Positions 9,641 through 21,364 of a stretch of DNA of 64,000 bases are shown here, piece after piece. Where the stretch lies: positions 179,543 to 243,542 of the forward strand of contig CACRXP010000093.1 of assembly GCA_902702965.1 (NCBI GenBank), read 5' to 3'. The DNA comes from Spirometra erinaceieuropaei (taxonomy: Eukaryota; Platyhelminthes; Cestoda; Diphyllobothriidea; Diphyllobothriidae). The stretch's first letter is position 1. Each line of letters opens with the position of its first letter. Under the pieces are notes generated by a model. It worked only from the letters and a program-made list of their open reading frames with translations, ran no database searches and was not told where the DNA came from. The position numbers and the translations under genes were made by a program.

Positions 9641-10684
9641 TTAACGCTAGCTTTATAAGCGGGTCAAGTGGAAGGCTCAGGTAGCAAGCCAGTTTCAGCG
9701 TTTTATTCCCCTTACCGCACATAATGCTTTGTGCAGCCTGTCGCAGGGAAAACCGAGACGAAGCATACCTAAGTAAGTAGGCAGACCTGCGATATAACGA
9801 CTGGGTGCGGCCACATACCGTACCGTCGCCTTCAAATCCTTCGGCCTGGAATCCCTGCCTTCCGCCGGTCAGTTTTTGATAGTGAGGTAGCAAATTCAGG
9901 GCCGGGGGGGGCTCTTTAAAGTTTACGCCTGCTGTCAGTTCTGTTCTAGCTGTGCCTCCATCGTCGATGTGAAGTGTTAATATGCGTGCCTTGAACGTAA
10001 ATTAAACCTCTCGGCAGGGGCCTAGCTGCTGCCACTCCAGCCACTGCTACCAGGCAGCCAACGGTAGGAATGAAATGATGCCTAGAACAAGGAACACTCT
10101 GGCAGTTCTCTCGGCCTGTTCAGCTTATCCCCTTCCCACCACATGCATCTTCAGCCCCTCTTGAGCTTCACTCTGACTTCGCAAAGTTTGCCATTCAAAG
10201 CTGTCAGCTATCTACTGAGGACTGCCTACTATGAGACAGAGAGGATTTGCTTTGAAATAACAAAATCCGTGGTAAAAAAAACGGAACAAAATGTTCCAGC
10301 TGAAGCGGGAAGTATAGGTTTCATAATGCTTGAACGCGGCAGTAATTGTGAAAACTTCCTTTTCTTCACTGACGTTTGGACGCAGCCAGTGAATGGCGTC
10401 ATTAAGTAATGCAAAGAAACAAAAGAGCGAATTCGGTTTCAGGTAGCAGAAGGATACTCTTGGGTGAACCAAGAAGGAAAAAAATAGCTGTTTGTATTCA
10501 AAGACACCTTGGAGCTTTTCCTCAAAAGTTAGAGGTTTCGCCCTCCACGACCTACAAACCGAAATCGGTTTATTTATGAGCTGACAATTCCATCGCCATA
10601 ATCAAGCGAGAAATGGTTTTGAAGTCCGCGAAATCCTGAAATCTTTTTAGACATCGAGTTGACTTTGAAAATGGGTTCGGAAGA
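9641..10684. other. Interval without recognisable genes
   Basis: Only short unconvincing open frames. It ends at a run of N. Confidence 0.4.
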
Positions 10685-10763
10685 NNNNNNNNNNNNNNNN
10701 NNNNNNNNNNNNNNNNNNNNNNNNNNNNNNNNNNNNNNNNNNNNNNNNNNNNNNNNNNNNNNN
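10685..10763. other. Assembly gap (N run)
   Basis: Seventy-nine undetermined bases, followed by a short GAGGAGGAGGAGG run. Open frames reported across it are not real. Confidence 0.98.
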
Positions 10764-10959
10764 GAGGAGGAGGAGGGCAATCAGCAGTCGGTCAACGCAA
10801 CCCTGAAGACGACGGCTCAGCGGGAGGCAATCACCATTTACAAAATCCTAATTTAAAACACTGACCAGCTGCTTTCCTAAGAGGTCCAGCTACATGCCAA
10901 ACATTTGCAGGAAAGCAGAAAAACTGGGCAACGGGAGGGAGATAACTAAATAACTACAC

Positions 10960-11715
10960 TACACTCTGTAAAAATGACTAATTAAGTCTAGTACATTTTT
11001 TTCCATTTGTTTTCGATGCCCTTAAAGATTCAATCATATTTCATGGAAAACATGCATAAAGATATTCATTCTATTGCTCATTCTGCGGACAATTACGTTT
11101 TTTCCAATTTTCTACTCGAAGAAAGGGCATAATTCGGTTTTCAAAAATTTGTCCAGTTCCCAATTACTTTTGAGCCCGATCTGCCATTATACTTGCATTC
11201 TGGGTTTCCAAGCTACAAGCCGTATATTGTCTATGGTACTAAGAGGAGACTATATGGGGTTCATAAAATGTAGCAGTGGATTTGCTCCATATTGCTAACC
11301 ACATTGGTAAATGCAGAGACCTGACGTTTTAAGAACGGCCATTTCACGGTATTAAAACTTTTGTAAAACCTAATTATACCCTTCCTTTGAGTATAAAATT
11401 GGAAGACGTAATTCTCTACAGAATGAGCATAATAATGAATATTTTCATGCATGTGTTCCATTAAATATACTTGAATCTTTAAGGACACCAAAGATTAATG
11501 AGAAGAATTCATGTTACTTAAGTATTCGTTTTTTGAAAAGTATAGTTTTTGCATTCCGCCGGACGGAAGGTCGTTCGAAAGCCGACATCCTGACGTAACC
11601 GAATTATTATAACATTAGACTGCATTCTGATTAGTTCTACAGTCCTACTTAATTAATATTTTCGAAACGAAAATGCATTTCGAAATTTCGGTCGACATTT
11701 CATGATTTAACCCAA
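10960..11715. repeat. Foldback element, copy 2
   Basis: The left arm (about 10960-11145) and right arm (about 11350-11545) are reverse complements, and the right outer segment (to about 11715) matches the outer part of copies 1 and 3, ending GTCGACATTTCATGATTTAA. The left outer segment is missing, so the copy is truncated on that side. The centre is homologous to that of the copy at 36.8-37.6 kb but in the opposite orientation. No protein is encoded. Confidence 0.8.
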
Positions 11716-12671
11716 CTACTGTGGTTCACGTTGCTATTCGGAGTTCAGTTACTCTCTGCGTTGACTGCTCGCGTACTTGCACGCAGCTATGCCAGTGTAA
11801 TTAGGCTTTACTGGCGTGGTTAGAGCTTCAGCGACTACAGTTTAGTTTGTACACAACTGCAGGCTACTGGAATGGAACAGAAAACTTTCTTCAACGTCCA
11901 AGGTATGTACTGTTACTGCTAACAACCACAGACGCACTGAGCCTACAGTCTGACTGATTGTGTTGGCTGACACACGTTCAGACAGTCACGTCCGCAATGC
12001 ACGCTGGCTAGGTCATGGGGTCCTTGACCTCCCTCCTGCAAACCTGTAGAGATGGCAGATCTCGCAGACTCTCAGGTATGATTTTGCACTGCTGATACAC
12101 GTCCTTACCTCGCTAATGCCCACGTCAGCTCTCAAACTTCCGACGTTGATGACGTTGCCTGTTATGGCTAAATATTCGTAATCGTGTTTTTCGGTATTGT
12201 TTCTCGACATGTTGGCTACGAATCTCTCCTGTAGGGCGCTGTCTAAAGAAGAGGCAATCGTTGATTCAAGTGACCAAAGGTGCACTGCAAAACCACATTT
12301 TTAGCGGCTCGCTTCTTGTTCAGTATCGAAAACCTGCGACTTTTTGACCTCTCAAAACTGCCAGAACACCTCCAATCTTGCTGAATAGGTCGCGACCTGA
12401 GAGCTGTGTAGAATTACTCCCCTATACTACTAAGGTCTGTGCTACCATCTAATATCAGTATGATCCTCTATTTTGTCCCTATTCCTGGCTTGTTTACCCG
12501 TTGCTATGCCGTATAGTCTTTGTAGTGTCGCAGCCTGTCCTTGCGTCTCACAACCGGGCTCTACAATATTGCCTCATATGATTCCGGCTGTAAGCGTCGT
12601 GCGAAGGCTGTTAGTGGATTTGTAGTGGCGGAGGATGCGCGGTGTTAGTATGACGAAAACGTTCGCCACAG
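11716..12671. other. Interval without recognisable genes
   Basis: An open minus-strand frame at 12013-12285 was inspected; its peptide is not recognised and it lacks convincing splice sites. Nothing else is supported. Confidence 0.35.
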
Positions 12672-13183
12672 TTGAATGTGCTTTCCTTTCCTCTCTCCCG
12701 CGTAGACCTTGGGGACCTTTTGTCAACATCCGGTGGCTGCATCTATCTGCCCATCGCGAGTAACTGTGCTTTCAGATGGACAACCGCAGCTCTTATCGAG
12801 GATGTTTATGCAGACCTTCTTGTCTACACCTTTCTGAAGCACTGGATATCCCACCAGGCTGTCTCCTCGATCACTAGTAATGGCCAGAATCTGCATTTTC
12901 GCACAACCCTGCTAACCTCATCGGATGCTCCCGTCTAAGTGCCACTCCAGCGGCCCAGACTAACTCTGCCAAAGGCAACTCAAGGGTGCCCTTCGAACTT
13001 ATGGCAACCCCGTCCGCTGGAGCGATAAAATACGCGTTATCATGCTCGAGTTACCTACCACTCCCAAATCGGATTTGGGACACTCCGTCGCCGCAATACT
13101 TTTCGGTAGTATCTTTAGTTACCCGGGGATTTTTTGAGCCGCGCCCAAACGCTGGGGATATGGAATTCACTGAGTATGTGTAA
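12672..13183 (+). pseudogene. Ty3/gypsy integrase core relic
   Basis: Scattered across frames are the landmarks of a gypsy integrase: VDLGDLLSTSGGCIYL (first catalytic Asp region), AFRWTTAALIEDVYAD, FLKHWISHQAVSSITSNGQN (second motif, where the usual Asp is Asn), then LKGALRTYGNPVRWSDKIR-type sequence near 12970-13030 and finally GFFEPRPNAGDMEFTEYV ending at 13183. At least two frame changes and a stop interrupt it. Zinc-binding N-terminus and the C-terminal domain are not seen. It probably belongs to the same lineage as the protease/RT relic at 33.7-34.2 kb. Confidence 0.7.
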
Positions 13184-13860
13184 CGTTTGCTTTATGCAAA
13201 AATTCATTTCCAGGCCACTCCTTCGTGTGACTCTGAATTTTCAGCCTGGTTTTCGTGATTTTATGTGATTGCATCCATAGTTCGCATCAATGCCTCCACG
13301 AGGGAACCGTCTGAATTCCGCAAAGTACAAACAGCTAGGAGTTATAGCTGATGCAATATTCTACTAGAAAGCGTGACGCGCATACATGAATTTATTGATA
13401 GTCTAATTCATAATAAACTATGTTACCATGACCCGGAACTCTTAGCACTCGAACGGGCGCAAATCAAAGGACAACGATCAGTGTAGAATAGTTACCGACA
13501 AAGGTGGAAGCTAAAATGACTATCTTTCGTGGATTATCTACCGTCGTTAGTAAGGAATGCCCAAAACCCCAGCACTTTCCTGTGCGGTTGTAGATTACAC
13601 TATGAGCTCTCCCAAGTGTTCGAAAAGGGTTTTCGTGGAAAAAAAGAAAAACCCACTGTAGTTATGGGAAGAGACGCCGTCACTATCGCCGGTAGGTTAA
13701 ATATGCTATTTACATTTGATTGAGAAAAGTAGGCGGATCAACAGCGTCCCGAGGAGGACGAGTCGACAGAACTCATACCCGCCGCGTCCGACTGTAAGGC
13801 GGACGGTAAGACTGTGCATCCACTATGACGCTCTTTAGCTGCCGCAGTGTCTAACTCACA
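13184..13860. other. Interval without recognisable genes
   Basis: No supported feature. A short plus-strand open frame at 13529-13723 has no recognised similarity. Confidence 0.35.
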
Positions 13861-14340
13861 GGCAAACGAGGATGCATTTGCTGGGCTGAACGCAGAGCTA
13901 AATATCCTGGCTAGGCGTCAGCTATGACAGAGCTAGCCCCTGCTCAAGCTGCTAACCCGCGTAAGGAAGGCTGAGGAGATGAGAGCTAACCCAGCAGCAC
14001 CTCCCTCTGCTGTACAACCGCCTACGGAGAGGCCTGCAGCTGGAAATCCCATTGAGCGGACGGTCAGGTTTTGTAGAACTCAACAAAGGGTTAATGAGCT
14101 CTGGTTTATAGGGGCAGCTGGTCTGACAAATGCTTTCTTTATTCCTTACCCTTAGGAGTCATATCTCGACGGCCTTGGAGGTGAAGTATTGATGATTTTA
14201 TCAAACGCATATATAATGCGATTTTTGACGACGATGTCGCCATTAATGTCAACTTCAGGGAGCGTAAAAATAAGGATGCTCTATGCGGTTCGAACTTGTA
14301 CGATCTGATCACTGATGAGATATTGCCTGTCTTCCTATAG
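13861..14340 (+). pseudogene. Decayed coding stretch, possibly DUF4806-like
   Basis: From about 13861 translated segments look protein-like: ANEDAFAGLNAELNILARRQ, then KAEEMRANPAAPPSAVQPP, then SYLDGLGGEV and, after a frame change near 14183, DDFIKRIYNAIFDDDVAINV followed by NFRERKNKDALCGSNLYDLI up to TAG at 14338. The last part resembles the helical C-terminal module of DUF4806-type proteins (GG-x-[DF]-hydrophobic helix, then V-x-x-N-F-x-x-R). This assignment is an impression only. A good acceptor (TTTATTCCTTACCCTTAG) sits just before SYLDG. In-frame stops indicate a pseudogene. Confidence 0.35.
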
Positions 14341-16204
14341 CTCCTCTACACAGATGGCACAGAGGCGACCGCGCAGACCTATACGAATTGAGGCCCGCCT
14401 TTACAAAGCGTCTAAAGAGGTCTCTGGATGCTGTAGGTAAACGACATGAAAGGAGACAGACAGCATCGTACATATACCTAACTTTCAGAACAGACACCCA
14501 GATCCTCGACATCAACACAAATAGGCGAGTACGTGTCGTGAATAGTGAACGTTGCGGTGTCAGATATTATTTTTTCAAATAATATTTCCCTACTTTTCTA
14601 CACTTTGCAATAAAACAAATCAAAAATACCCATCACCTATTTTACGGGTATTTATGGGTTCGGCTCTGGGTTCACTCTATCTTGACATGCCAATATCAGA
14701 GGCTTATCGACAAAGTGGCCAATGTCGCTATCCAGGCGATATAAGTACTTCGACATGTCGACATCGACTGATAGTAGGCAGGGAGTATAAGCAGCGCCAT
14801 TTCCGCAGCCATTGTTGATTCCGAGCATCGTGTGGATCCCAGCGAAGCTTTTCGCGTATTTTATAAGGTCCCAAAGAGCTACCCTAGGGACTGGGCCAGC
14901 GTCTATTAGCAACAGCAGCAGCGGCCGCTCTCAGGTTACGAAAGCTGGTCTTGTGCGCGCAGAAGAAACTCGTTCGGGCTCCCCGCCTACCGTGATTAAA
15001 ACTCAACAAGTTGCATGCACCTTTTCGCGCCCGTCAGCTCTCACTCCGACCCTGGCATGACTCCTATTATCCGCCGTCCCCTCCCCCCTTATTTTCATAC
15101 TCCGCCTGTGCTTTAAGACGAGCTGTAATCAATTTCTCCAATCACTGACAGATTTGACCTGACCCCGTTCCCATATGAATGTATTGGCCTGACGAGAATT
15201 TAGCGTAAGCAAACGTAGGTCCGCCAAATAGTCTTCTGAACATTACTGAAAGTCAGACATTTGTTAATAGGCGCTCAGACTTCTTATCCCGTTAATAAAA
15301 CAGTCGAAGGCTGTTAACATAATGAATTGTTTAGTGGGTTATTCTCTGCACTCTTGGTGGCCGCGGCTGTTACGGTAAGTCCCTTCGGGATTCGGGAAAG
15401 TGCTGAGAGACCAAATATCAAGTCCAACTTGTCTCAACTTCTAGGCTCTTACACTTGAATCCTTCCGACTCATGCAGTAATGCTGGAAAATAGGACCACT
15501 TCAACCAAAAGGGACCAGCAACTACTTGCCGAAATTCTGGTGATTTTTGTTCAATTACTGTCCCCTTTTTTCCTATATGCCTTGGCCATTCATGTACAAA
15601 AGTGTCAGCAGACTATAAAGAAGTCTGCGTCGGGTTATTTTGTGCGATAACGACATTAGAGAGTATGTTACTGTCTCATTACGACTATGCTACTGGATGG
15701 ACAGTTTCTGAAGCAGTGGGGAAACCTCTCTTCACCTAATTCAACACTCTTTAAGGAAATCACCGTCTGATTATATTGAGATAAGTGTGCGATAGACCTA
15801 ATATCGACCGGCAATCCTACCATCCACAGCCTTTACTCGGATATTGCTGGTTCCCCAAGTGAAAGTGCACTGAAGATTTATCAGCTTATCACAGTCAGTG
15901 GCGATGACAGTTGACCAGTTTTAATACCCTCCTGGTGTGTTGCTGTCTTTCAGTTGTTTTCCTCACGTTTGACTTTGGTCAGACTGTTGCTGACAGCCAT
16001 CATGGCCATGTCTGGCGTCCTTGTCCAAGGTCTCGCTACCTCAAGGTCACTTAGCCTTCACAGTGAGCGGTTTCAGACACTGACACCCGAGAGGACAATT
16101 CAGGTCTCTTTGTACACTAAACCCCTTATTCTGGTGACTTCAGTCTTTCCCTCCAACACGGGATTTGGCACACAGGAATTGTAGCATCCTGGGCACACGC
16201 TCAT
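14341..16204. other. Interval without recognisable genes
   Basis: No transposon protein, exon or repeat could be supported. Confidence 0.35.
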
Positions 16205-16475
16205 ACAGTATGATAGTTCGACCATCGATTTCGATGATGTCCACTGTGTACCCCACAGTAGCAGCGGTGGGAGCAGGGACGGTGACTTGCGCAGGGGTTT
16301 ATAGTGCCGGTAGACTTGCGCTGCATCTACCTACACTCCTCCTTCCTCGCCCGAGCCCGGTGTCAAGACAGAGTCAAGATGACCAGAGACGAGGAAGGCC
16401 GCAGGTGGATGGCTCGGACGGATCCTCACCTTGGCGTTCCACCACACCCCCTGGTCCACACAACAAATAACCACG
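16205..16475 (-). repeat. S1 dispersed repeat, copy 2
   Basis: The reverse complement matches the copies at 1070-1366 and 20405-20715: GGTCATCTTGACTCTGTC, ACACCGGGCTCGGG, GCGCAAGTCTACCGGCACTA, GCGCAAGTCACCGTCCCTG and a TACACAGTGGACATCATCG tail. Confidence 0.7.
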
Positions 16476-17702
16476 ATTTCAACCAGCACAACACTTATGC
16501 AGTATAGTCGTTACAAGACCACCCGGCGTCCTCGCCATGCGGTGTGACAGAGTCTGCAGCCTTGTCCTGACGCACCCGCTGGTAGCCAGGGGTCGTCTCG
16601 TGGACACTGGCCAAACACTTCGGGGGAGCCATCGGTTGCCTGATTGCAGCAGAAAGTTACCGCGGAAGCACATCCTCACGACAGCGGTAACAACGACCAG
16701 TCGGTTAGGGAAGCTTTTCTTCTGCGCGCCCTATCACTGCAATGGTCAACACGGCATCCCAGGTCCGTCGATCGTGATGTCTGTTTTTCACTGTTGTTCC
16801 TTCTAATCCCTTTATTTGCCCAACCACCTTACCACTGCGTCTGGTCCACAAACCATCATGGTCTACTGTCGTAATCTACCCCGAAGGTGGACTGCTCCTC
16901 TAAATGCAATTATCGGCCGCCAAAGGGACTTGCAGTTTTTTTGCCTGACAGCACTTGCGAGATATATTCCAATGTGAACCATATGCGCCGTTGTGTGCGA
17001 ATCAACTTCGGCTAATTCTCCACTTAACTCGCATGAACGATGACACTTCATCCTGAATTTTTGGCCTATAAGCCTACCGTCTTTACAAAACACCTAGAAG
17101 CCGGGTTCGTCAGTATGTTAGCTAATTGATATAGGGATGAATGCCCGGTTGACATTCCGTTCAGATATAGAGACTTATACTAAAGCCTAAAGCCGCAACA
17201 TGATACAAAAGTCCAATTATTCAACATTTCGGAAAAGTTCAGGACCAAAGCTGGACGCCCTCGGGACCCACTTCACAATAGTCAAGGTTTAGAACAGCAA
17301 GTGTGAACAGTGGTTCTTCTAGCCCCACACTTTTAAGTGTCAGACAAAGAAATAAACACTTTATGGACGAGCTACATGAATGCCAAGAGCCATAACTGGA
17401 GTTTGTGCCTTTCAGCAGCTGTCGTAAGATCAGATCCAGACATCTACGGTGTTTACACAGCATCCCATCCCTCTAACGCCAAAAGTAATCACGAATGTTA
17501 GCACTTTGTTCTTTTCGAGGCAGTAGGCCTCCTTCCTTCTCGCAAATCCGTCAATCACTGCTTTGGTTTTTGCCCTCAAAAGAACCGTGGCTTCCGTTCT
17601 CATATTAAAAATTTTTGGGCGAGGTTTGGTTCTGCAGCTCCATTTGATTGATACCATATGATTGGCGTACTAAAACAATTCCAGTTAACATACCTAAATT
17701 TG
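16476..17702. other. Interval without recognisable genes
   Basis: Nothing supported beyond short open frames. Confidence 0.35.
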
Positions 17703-18098
17703 CTGCTCGCCGGATTAGGAGAGGAAAGCGAGCTCAAGCAGAGCTCTAAGCACGCGCAGGGAGGCGAGTGAAGGTGGTGTGTATACACCCCCCCCCCTAC
17801 ACAGCCACTCGCTGGATTAAGAGGGTATGGGGGGGTGCAATCACAACTGGAAGGCCACTGAGGGTACCGCGTGGTACTTCGCAGTGCATGGCCACTGTAG
17901 CGGAACTGACGAAGTTGCACACTGTCGGAACAATTCCATTAGCAAGTCTACTTGGCCACTCGCAGGATTAGGATAATGAACAAAGCGCAAGGAGGGCTCG
18001 AACCATGAGGGAAGCGCGTGTGAACTGATAAATGAAGTAACCGAGGCTGACGTATAAGCACTTCTTCTCCCATGGCACAGTCACTTGCTGGATTAAAA
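17703..18098 (+). repeat. Cluster of four spaced GCTGGATTA-type motifs
   Basis: The motif CACTCGCTGGATTA recurs with small changes near 17703 (CTCGCCGGATTAGG), 17806 (CACTCGCTGGATTAAG), 17954 (CACTCGCAGGATTAGG) and 18083 (CACTTGCTGGATTAAA), about 100-150 bases apart. Intervening sequence is poorly conserved apart from GGAGG- and GTAAGG-like pieces. It may be a degenerate tandem repeat. Confidence 0.4.
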
Positions 18099-18392
18099 TG
18101 GTAAGGAAGATGCAAGTACGTGATTTTTGTAAAGTCGGCGTATTCGCATCTGTCAATTTTTTTAGAAAGCTAACTACATAATATCACTCAAGTGGGACCG
18201 TAGGACCAAACCTCGCCAAAATTTTCTTTTAAGCAAGCTAACAGTCACTCCAACTCTGAGACATTCATGTTTTGGGATTCGACGGGACCGTCTCAAGAAC
18301 TCGAGCTAAACTCCAAAATGTCTGTTTGGACTTCTGGCCGGAATTGTTTGCATGGTCTCTTAAAGAAGATACCGGAGTGGGAACGCCCCCCG

Positions 18393-18543
18393 CTACACAA
18401 TACAGGCGACCTTGCGCTAAATTCCAGGAGAAATAACTATTACCGTGTTCCAACCCAGACCTCAGCCGTAACCCTCGTTTTAAACTCAATCACAACCCTA
18501 ATTTACATGGAATTTAGCGCGAAGCCACCTGTATTACCGGTAG
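18393..18543. repeat. Small TIR element (MITE-like)
   Basis: Left arm 18393-18426 and right arm 18508-18543 are inverted repeats of about 34-36 bases, sharing ATACAGG and GCGCTAAATTCCA. The 80-base centre contains GTAACCCTCG and CACAACCCTAA, echoing the telomere-like block. No target duplication was resolved. Confidence 0.6.
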
Positions 18544-19570
18544 TTCCTGTTGTCATGTCCAGCCAGGGGTTGGAGGGTACATAAGCATTCCCTGCCAGGT
18601 TTTGTTGGTCATAAGGGAATTTGTTTCCATGTCACGGCAAATTCGTATGGCTAATTTGAGCCCTAAATTTATCCGCTCTCATATATCTGAGAGTACATAT
18701 TATGCTCAGTTACGTTGCCGGATTCGGCAATGTTTATGCAAGTTTAGGTGCTAAGTTACTTTTATTTTGCTCGGTAATTTCTGAAGAGATTGCGCAGTTA
18801 TGTCCAACACTAAAATTAGAATCCAATAACAATCATCACTTTTGTAAATAAAAGCGGGTCAGCAAGACAGAGCGTAGGCAGACGTGATATAGTTTACGCG
18901 ATTTGGCAAATGCACATGCGTCGAGTCGCCTGTGGTGGTTTTGGCCGAGGCGGACAACGGGCGAGCGTGAGTCACCAAGGCGACCAACGCTAATACAGAT
19001 GTGCGTCTGCGAGGGTTTACCAATAGGAGAGGAGAGTTTAATTTTAGGCAAAAAAGCGTGGGCGGAGTTGGCAAATCGCACCAATAATACCTTATCGCCA
19101 CGCTGACATTCTCGAACTTCCTGATTTTCTTCAGTTCATCCGACCGTTTGAGAATGAAGCATACATCATAAATCCGGTATTTTCCTTGGCTAATGATGCA
19201 GACTTAAGAACGGAGGGTATCTGAAATTTTAACGATATAAACCCCCTATGGGAGGAGTTTCCCGTTGTCCAACATGGCATAACGAAAGTTGTGTAGTCTT
19301 TTATGCCATAAAGAGACACGTAGTAGACTTAGGAAGAATTAAGGTCGTACTCGCAGATACCGCGCTAAAGGAACGACCCATGACTTTATGCGCCTGTAGC
19401 AGCTTGAGTTAGAGATGTTTCGATTTAGCAAGGCGTATATAACAACATCAAGCAGATTATGAACTAGAAAAAGAGCCTCTGCTTGTAAGTTCACTAATAA
19501 CAAGGGAGGTGGGCAGTTTAGCATGATAAAATGGGCAATGGAGACTCGATCCCAAACTGACCCTGTTGCG
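18544..19570. other. Interval without recognisable genes
   Basis: A CCAATAGG box (about 19020) and GGGCGGAG (about 19060) lie close together and could be promoter elements, but no gene follows convincingly on either strand. Confidence 0.3.
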
Positions 19571-20058
19571 ATCGCACATTCACCTCACACATCGGCCCAG
19601 GCGGTTACTTGTGAGTCCATCGTACTGTGATCCGTGTACCAGTGCCCGGAGCATCGACATACACTCGCCACACCCACTTCCACTGTCCGCACTGAACATG
19701 CACATTCACTCACCACATGGGCCTATTCGTTCATATGCGAATCCACGAAAGCGGAGCCCACCGCATTATCGACACTCCAAACGCATCCTATCTCATAACC
19801 ACCACTAACAACCCCCATTCGCCAGCACGATCACGGCTAATAGCTCTACCAACCCAACCGATTCCACAGCCCCGAACCTATCCGGTCCCCACTGCCACGG
19901 CACATTCACGTCACGCGTCGGCCCGATCGGTTACTTGTGGACCCGTGGGACAGAGACTGGCGGACCGGTGCCAGGAGCACCAACACATGCCCACCGAACC
20001 CACTCCAATTGCCCACACACGTTCACTCATCTCCTGAGCCTATTAGGCCACATGCGTC
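19571..20058 (+). pseudogene. C2H2 zinc-finger relic (LINE-associated type)
   Basis: Three to four decayed finger units appear, spread over two frames: TFTSHIGPGGYL at about 19577, TFTHHMGLFVHMRIHESG at about 19695-19750, a second TFTSR-VG unit near 19905 followed by TETGGPVPGAPTHAH, and TFTHLLSLLGHMRLH ending at about 20057. The spacing C-x2-C-x-x-TF-x5-L-x2-H-x3-H is recognisable although several Cys codons are mutated and one is TGA. From memory, fingers of this wording form the C-terminus of RTE-type LINE proteins in tapeworms. The RT upstream is absent. Confidence 0.65.
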
Positions 20059-20404
20059 TCCATTAAAACCTGTGGTAGGCGATCGCCAGCTATAGCATAC
20101 TACCACATCTCTCCTCACCGGCACCTGCGACACACATGACCACACCCAACATCGCACAATGCACGTTAGTGGAAAGTGTGTTCCTCGGCTCCTTCTCCAC
20201 GTGCTTCCTCTGTTGGATGTGAGATCCGAGCCTGAGGCTATCACGGTGCGCTAAACTTCGTCGCCAGATAGGTTGTTAGCTGACGATGGAAGTTAGACCT
20301 CGCAGTCAGCCCAGTTGGTGTTTATATGGAGTGATCGACTGGCAGACTGAGTTAGGCAGCAATAACCTCTTCTTAATGTGGCCTTTATGGCGCTCCTACT
20401 CCGT
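20059..20404. other. Interval without recognisable genes
   Basis: No supported feature. Confidence 0.35.
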
Positions 20405-20715
20405 GAGATCCGAGCTTCCCCTTGTTTGTTGTTGCATAAAATCCTGGTCAGTGTCCGTTGTGGACCAGAGGGTGGTGGTACGCCTAGGTACGGGCTTTCG
20501 CCGCGCCAGTCGTCTGCGCCCTCTTCCGCCCCCGGTGCTATTGACTCTGCTGTGACGCCGGGTCCAGATGAGGGAGGAGAGAGTGCGATATATGCAGTGC
20601 AAGCCCACCACCACTACAAACTAAATCACTCGCAAGTCCACGCCCCCCCTTTCATTTCGCTGTCGAACACGCGGTGAACATCGTCGAAATCGACAGTCGA
20701 ACTGTCATGATAACG
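20405..20715 (+). repeat. S1 dispersed repeat, copy 3
   Basis: It matches copy 1 through AAAATCCTGG, GCCTAGGTACGGG, CTGCGCCCTCTTCCGCC, GGTCCAGATGAGGGAG, GTGCAAGCCCACCACCACTA and ends in a GTCGAACTGTCATGA tail shared with copy 4. Confidence 0.72.
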
Positions 20716-20934
20716 TGGGAGGGGTTGGTGCATGACACACAGACTGTGCCTATCGCCAAAACGTTCTCCCACCGTACGCACAGACTCAACACAAAAGTAG
20801 GAACACATAGTAGACTGCTAGCGAGGGTTTCACATTTAACTCCAGAGCGCAGCAATACAAGAAATTTCTGTACTATGCAGGAGAAGAGTATCAATAAAGA
20901 CATAGGAGACTGGAATGGCCATTCTGGCGTATTA

Positions 20935-21055
20935 GACATCACCAGACAACCTTACCCAACTACAGGTCTGAATGGCCTGTGACTCGAACTCGGGCTCTTT
21001 ATTCATCGAACGTTAAGTAGATCAGCACTCGAGCCACGAATTCGTTGCCCCGTCG
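20935..21055 (-). repeat. tRNA-like SINE head (Pol III A and B boxes)
   Basis: On the minus strand TGGCTCGAGTGCT (21036-21024) resembles a Pol III A box and GTTCGAGTC (20989-20981) is a close B box, spaced about as in a tRNA. The tail GGCCATTCAGACCTGTAG follows. No cloverleaf with a proper acceptor stem could be drawn, so a tRNA-derived SINE is likelier than a tRNA gene. Confidence 0.45.
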
Positions 21056-21364
21056 GTTGCGATCGGGATCATTCAGTATCGTGGGATGGGCATTCACTGA
21101 TCAAGTTACGAGGAGCGCTCATTTTGCTACGCCTTAGGGCTCAATCTAGAGGTCCTGTGGGCAGTCGCATAGCCAGCCGTGATATGTGAGGAAGAACTAA
21201 CAACAAAGAGAGGGGAGACTCGGATGCCCGTTTCCGACTTATTAACCGTCGCCCGCCAGTCACACTCACCCCCCTCCCCGGTTTGGATGGCCTTGGACTC
21301 CAGGTCAATGATGTGTCCCCCTCACGTTAGTCAATAGTTCCGACCGCAGCTGACGAGACAACAG

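Noticed and set aside
10574..10856. Open frames across the N run near 10.7 kb
   Set aside because: They are formed by undetermined bases.
13068..13084. Palindrome CCCAAATCGGATTTGGG as a regulatory site
   Set aside because: It lies within the gypsy integrase relic and arises from coding sequence.
16165..16507. Open frames in the 16.2-16.5 kb region
   Set aside because: They lie inside an S1 repeat copy and are not conserved in other copies.
20935..21055. A functional tRNA gene
   Set aside because: Pol III boxes are present but no cloverleaf with acceptor and anticodon stems could be drawn.
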